From contig JALOAS010000121.1 in assembly GCA_023228705.1 (NCBI GenBank), positions 1 through 7,825 of the forward strand: a stretch of 7,825 nucleotides of DNA, in the 5' to 3' direction. This DNA comes from Ottowia sp. Lineage in GTDB: Bacteria; Pseudomonadota; Gammaproteobacteria; Burkholderiales; Burkholderiaceae_C. Below are positions 5,718 to 7,825 of this stretch, one piece after another (the stretch's first letter is position 1; each line of letters begins with the position of its first letter). The position numbers and the translations under genes are program-made. The notes beneath the pieces were generated by a model. That model saw nothing but the letters and a program-made list of their open reading frames with translations, was not told the DNA's origin and made no database searches.

Positions 5718-6536
5718 TCAGCGCAGGCCCAGCACGTCGAACATGTCGAACAGGCCGCTTGGCCTGCCGGCAAGGAAGCGGACCGCGCGCAGGCTGCCCG
5801 CAACGTAGCCGGCGCGACTGCCAGCGCGGTGCGTGATCTCCAGCCGCTCGCCGGTGCCGGCGAACAGGGCCGTGTGGTCGCCGACGATGTCACCGCCACG
5901 GACGACCGAAAATCCGATGGCGCCGGCCTGGCGCTCGCCGGTATGGCCGTGGCGTGCAAACACGGCGCGGTCTTCCAGGCCGTGGCCCAGCGCATTCGCG
6001 ATGACCTCGCCCATCTTCAGTGCGGTGCCGGAGGGCGCATCCACCTTGTGCCGGTGGTGCGCCTCGATGATTTCCACATCGTAGCCCTCGGGCAGGGCGC
6101 GCGCCGCCATCTCGACCAGCTTGAGCATGACGTTGACGCCCACGCTCATGTTGGGCGCCATGACAATGGCCATGTCCTTGGCCACCGCCTGGATCTGCGC
6201 GACCTGCTCCGGAGAAAACCCGGTGGTGCCAATGACGGCGGCAACACCGGCTGCGCGGCACGCCTCCAGGTTCGCGAGCGTGGCCTCGGGCCGGGTGAAA
6301 TCAATCAGGCAGTCGGCGCCGGCCAGGCCAGCGGCCGGATCTGCCGTGACCGATACGCCGCTGCGCCAGCCGGCAAAGCCCCCGGCGTCCTGGCCGAGCA
6401 GCGGGCTTTCGGCGCGATCCAGCGCGCCGGTCAGTTCAAAGGCATCGTCGGCCTGGACGCCTTCCAGCAGCATGCGGCCCATGCGGCCACTGGCTCCGGC
6501 CACTGCGACACGATGCAAAACAGCAGAAGAAGTCAT
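5718..6536 (-). CDS. dapB: 4-hydroxy-tetrahydrodipicolinate reductase
   Basis: A 272-residue cytoplasmic enzyme that reduces the hydroxy-tetrahydrodipicolinate made by DapA to tetrahydrodipicolinate with NAD(P)H, in the diaminopimelate/lysine pathway. The N-terminal nucleotide-binding loop is GASGRMG (residues 14-20). The family signature EAHHRHKVDAPSGTA spans residues 158-172 and includes H160 and K164, equivalent to E. coli H159 and K163. GTTGFSPE (103-110) and APNMSVGVN (127-135) are further family segments. Length is normal and the frame is intact. The ATG at 6536 has AGGA (6543-6546) 6 bases upstream. bamE lies upstream on the same strand, but a 324-bp gap separates them, so dapB may have its own promoter. 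Confidence 0.98.
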   Translation of the reverse strand: MTSSAVLHRVAVAGASGRMGRMLLEGVQADDAFELTGALDRAESPLLGQDAGGFAGWRSGVSVTADPAAGLAGADCLIDFTRPEATLANLEACRAAGVAAVIGTTGFSPEQVAQIQAVAKDMAIVMAPNMSVGVNVMLKLVEMAARALPEGYDVEIIEAHHRHKVDAPSGTALKMGEVIANALGHGLEDRAVFARHGHTGERQAGAIGFSVVRGGDIVGDHTALFAGTGERLEITHRAGSRAGYVAGSLRAVRFLAGRPSGLFDMFDVLGLR

Positions 6537-6860
6537 GATTTGTCCTGGGGTTGTTTCTCAAATGGCAGATGTGCTGATCCCGTGAACCGATTGGCCAGTG
6601 CCGCCAGGCCAGGCCATGATCGCGCATGTCCTCGCCGCTTGGCGGCATCAATGAGGTTGAGCAAATTGCGTCCGGCGTTCGGCGTATTGTTCGCTATTCG
6701 CCCAACGCCTGACGCAAAACCTTCTTCATGAGCCGCCGCAGGCGGCTTTCATCAAAGGCCCGCAAGGGCCGAGGCCATCTGTCATCGTCATCAAGTGGGC
6801 TGACGATACGTGCTCATGAGAAACGCAATGGGCCTCCCCCGTCGATCTCATGGCGGCGCC
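6537..6860. other. bamE-dapB intergenic region with a cluster of stem-loops
   Basis: No convincing gene lies in these 324 bp. Four stem-loops are visible: GCCGC (6634-6638) with GCGGC (6642-6646), the long stem at 6666-6717, AGCCGCC (6731-6737) with GGCGGCT (6741-6747), and GGCCC (6757-6761) with GGGCC (6766-6770). None is followed by a clear T-run on the minus strand. I could not assign a good dapB promoter. The density of structures suggests inserted repeat DNA or a processed RNA leader, which is inference. Confidence 0.5.
6666..6717. other. Long imperfect hairpin between bamE and dapB
   Basis: Three nested paired blocks, TTGCGTC (6666-6672) with GACGCAA (6711-6717), GGCGTT (6674-6679) with AACGCC (6704-6709), and GGCG (6681-6684) with CGCC (6699-6702), are separated by single mismatches. 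That makes 17 pairs around a 14-base AT-rich loop. It is about 130 bases upstream of the dapB start on the minus strand. It may be an RNA structure in the dapB leader or part of a mobile repeat; the sequence alone does not decide. Confidence 0.6.
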
Positions 6861-7418
6861 TCAAGAGCCGCCCTCCAGCGGGGGATACGCGCCGGGCGCG
6901 GCCGGGACCACGTCGGTCAGCACCGGCTCGGCAGGTTGTTTATTGGAATCGGGAAACCGCGCCAGTTGCGCGTCGGTGGCTTCCAGCTCGGGCACCTTGA
7001 CCTTGTGCTTGGGGCTGATGCGCTCGACAAACTCGGTCTCGCTGGGCATTTCATCGCCTTCGATGCGGGAGAGGGCGTCACCGCTGAACCAGGTGGTCAA
7101 ATGGTACTGCTGCGGCTCGACGCCCTGGCGCTTGAGCGTGAACACATAATCCCAGCGGTCGGCATGAAACAGGCTGGTCACCAGCGGCGTGCCCAGGATC
7201 TCGCGCACCTGCAGTCGCGTCATGCCCGGCTGCAGCGCCTGCACCTGCTCACGCGAGACAAAGTTGCCCTGGATCACTTCCGGCTTGTACAGCGTCAAGG
7301 CGTTGGCCATTTTCTGAGTTGCATCGTCAAAGGTGCTGCAGCCAAGCAGGCTGGCCGCCACGGCCGCGAGCACAAGGCGGCAACCCAGGCGGATAAAAGA
7401 GGATCCGGTGAGGAACAT
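6861..7418 (-). CDS. bamE: Outer membrane protein assembly factor BamE (SmpA/OmlA family lipoprotein)
   Basis: A 185-residue lipoprotein of the BAM complex, anchored to the inner leaflet of the outer membrane, which helps fold beta-barrel proteins. The signal peptide ends in a lipobox L24-L25-G26-C27, with C27 the lipidated residue. The family core follows: YKPEVIQGN (44-52), the LQPGMTRLQVREILGTPLV segment (62-80) and DRWDYVF (87-93). A proline- and acid-rich C-terminal extension of about 60 residues goes beyond the short enterobacterial protein. The ATG at 7418 is preferred because AGGA (7427-7430) lies 8 bases upstream; an in-frame ATG at 7427 would add three residues and has a poorer site. 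dapB follows on the same strand after 324 bp. In Pseudomonas and many betaproteobacteria fur is divergent from this gene, but no fur is visible here. Confidence 0.95.
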   Translation of the reverse strand: MFLTGSSFIRLGCRLVLAAVAASLLGCSTFDDATQKMANALTLYKPEVIQGNFVSREQVQALQPGMTRLQVREILGTPLVTSLFHADRWDYVFTLKRQGVEPQQYHLTTWFSGDALSRIEGDEMPSETEFVERISPKHKVKVPELEATDAQLARFPDSNKQPAEPVLTDVVPAAPGAYPPLEGGS

Positions 7419-7463
7419 GCTGGACATCCTGTGTGCTGGTGCTGATCGCGTATCCGTTCTGGA

Positions 7464-7475
7464 ATCACGCGTGAT
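7464..7475. promoter_or_regulatory. 12-bp perfect palindrome upstream of bamE
   Basis: ATCACGCGTGAT is a perfect 12-bp palindrome, 45 bp upstream of the bamE ATG, where a regulator of bamE could bind. A second palindrome, CGCGCATGCGCG, lies at 7504-7515 but is less notable in GC-rich DNA. I do not recognise a Fur box here. The function is inference. Confidence 0.3.
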
Positions 7476-7534
7476 GGCCTCGCGTCTTGCATGCGCTGGC
7501 CGGCGCGCATGCGCGGCGCTAACCTTTGCCGCAG

Positions 7535-7564
7535 TTGCGAGACAACGCAAGGGCTGATTCTAAT
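7535..7564 (+). promoter_or_regulatory. Possible divergent promoter
   Basis: TTGCGA (7535-7540) and TCTAAT (7559-7564) are 18 bases apart, matching the sigma-70 consensus at 4/6 and 5/6. It points away from bamE into a region with no recognised gene before the repeat. If it is active, its product may be a gene beyond the window end or a short RNA crossing the repeat. Confidence 0.3.
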
Positions 7565-7679
7565 GAAGGAAGCGCCGCATGAACCCAACCGCGGCCCGTT
7601 GGCACCATGGCAGCGGCTGCGGCCGGGCCGGGGCGGTGCCGAGATCAAGCGCGCGGGCACGGCCTTCGCGGCGGCAGGG

Positions 7680-7742
7680 CTCAGAGCTTGAGAATGAATT
7701 GATCGCGCCCGAGAGGATCGCCCAAACCCGTCCAATCAAGAC
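7680..7742 (-). repeat. 63-bp repeat tail, copy R (inverted)
   Basis: Read on the minus strand this is the same tail as 62-124, with 56 of 63 positions identical. Six of the seven differences fall in a 10-base interval near its start and one at the middle, while the last 29 bases are identical. It abuts the double-hairpin head at 7743-7825 with no spacer, so the two parts form one contiguous element of at least 146 bp here. Confidence 0.9.
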
Positions 7743-7825
7743 TGAGTGCCGCGGCTCCAGCAGTGCCTGCGCACTGCTGGACGGCACGAAGAAGGCCAGA
7801 CTCTGTCCGGCCTGCACCCTGCAAG
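7743..7825 (-). repeat. 83-bp double-hairpin repeat head, copy R (inverted, cut by the window end)
   Basis: This is the minus-strand counterpart of 802-884. Hairpin C spans 7757-7780 with arms CCAGCAGTGC and GCACTGCTGG, and hairpin B spans 7794-7812 with eight pairs including one G-T. The element evidently continues past the window end, because the last bases match the start of the CTTGCAGGG segment that continues upstream in the middle copy. Confidence 0.88.

Noticed and set aside
6666..6717. Integron attC site
   Set aside because: GCCCAAC (6700-6706) fits one core half-site, but the opposite half does not fit the consensus, the core motifs are not at the ends of the stem, and no integrase or cassette array is seen.
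5595..6731. A 378-codon plus-strand frame
   Set aside because: It is antisense to dapB, whose signature motifs are complete, and it has no recognisable domain.
1..7825. CRISPR array, tRNA, rRNA or transposase gene
   Set aside because: No regularly spaced direct repeats, no tRNA- or rRNA-like sequence and no transposase reading frame were seen. The repeats present are dispersed and hairpin-rich.

Overview
This window looks like chromosome from a GC-rich betaproteobacterium, most likely order Burkholderiales and perhaps Comamonadaceae. The coding sequence is visibly GC-rich, a BamE lipoprotein gene precedes dapB on the same strand, and the intergenic DNA is full of hairpin repeats. The taxonomic call is inference.

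Left half (plus strand): a receiver-only response regulator (246-623), a 90-residue protein with two membrane segments (943-1215), and a 916-residue sensor kinase (1226-3976). The kinase fuses an SLC5/sodium-solute-symporter-like membrane domain, a STAC-like linker and a histidine kinase core. Together they look like a nutrient-sensing two-component system of the CbrA/CrbS type, but the receiver is a separate protein with no DNA-binding domain. A hairpin-rich repeat lies in the 319 bp between the regulator and the other two genes.

Right half (minus strand): a Tat-exported substrate-binding protein of the amino-acid/amide ABC class (5355-3967) converges on the kinase gene and overlaps its end by 10 bp. 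Upstream are dapB (6536-5718, lysine and cell-wall diaminopimelate synthesis) and bamE (7418-6861, outer-membrane assembly). The bamE-dapB gap (324 bp) and the gap between dapB and the binding protein (362 bp) hold no convincing gene, but both contain long stem-loops.

The most unusual content is a modular interspersed repeat seen three times: left end, middle, and inverted at the right end. Two copies share a 63-bp tail (56/63 identical). Two share an 83-bp head (61/83 identical, no gaps), whose two hairpins differ mostly by compensatory changes that keep the stems paired. Both window ends lie in this family in opposite orientation, so the window may be an assembly contig that broke at the repeats. 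All counts were made by eye.
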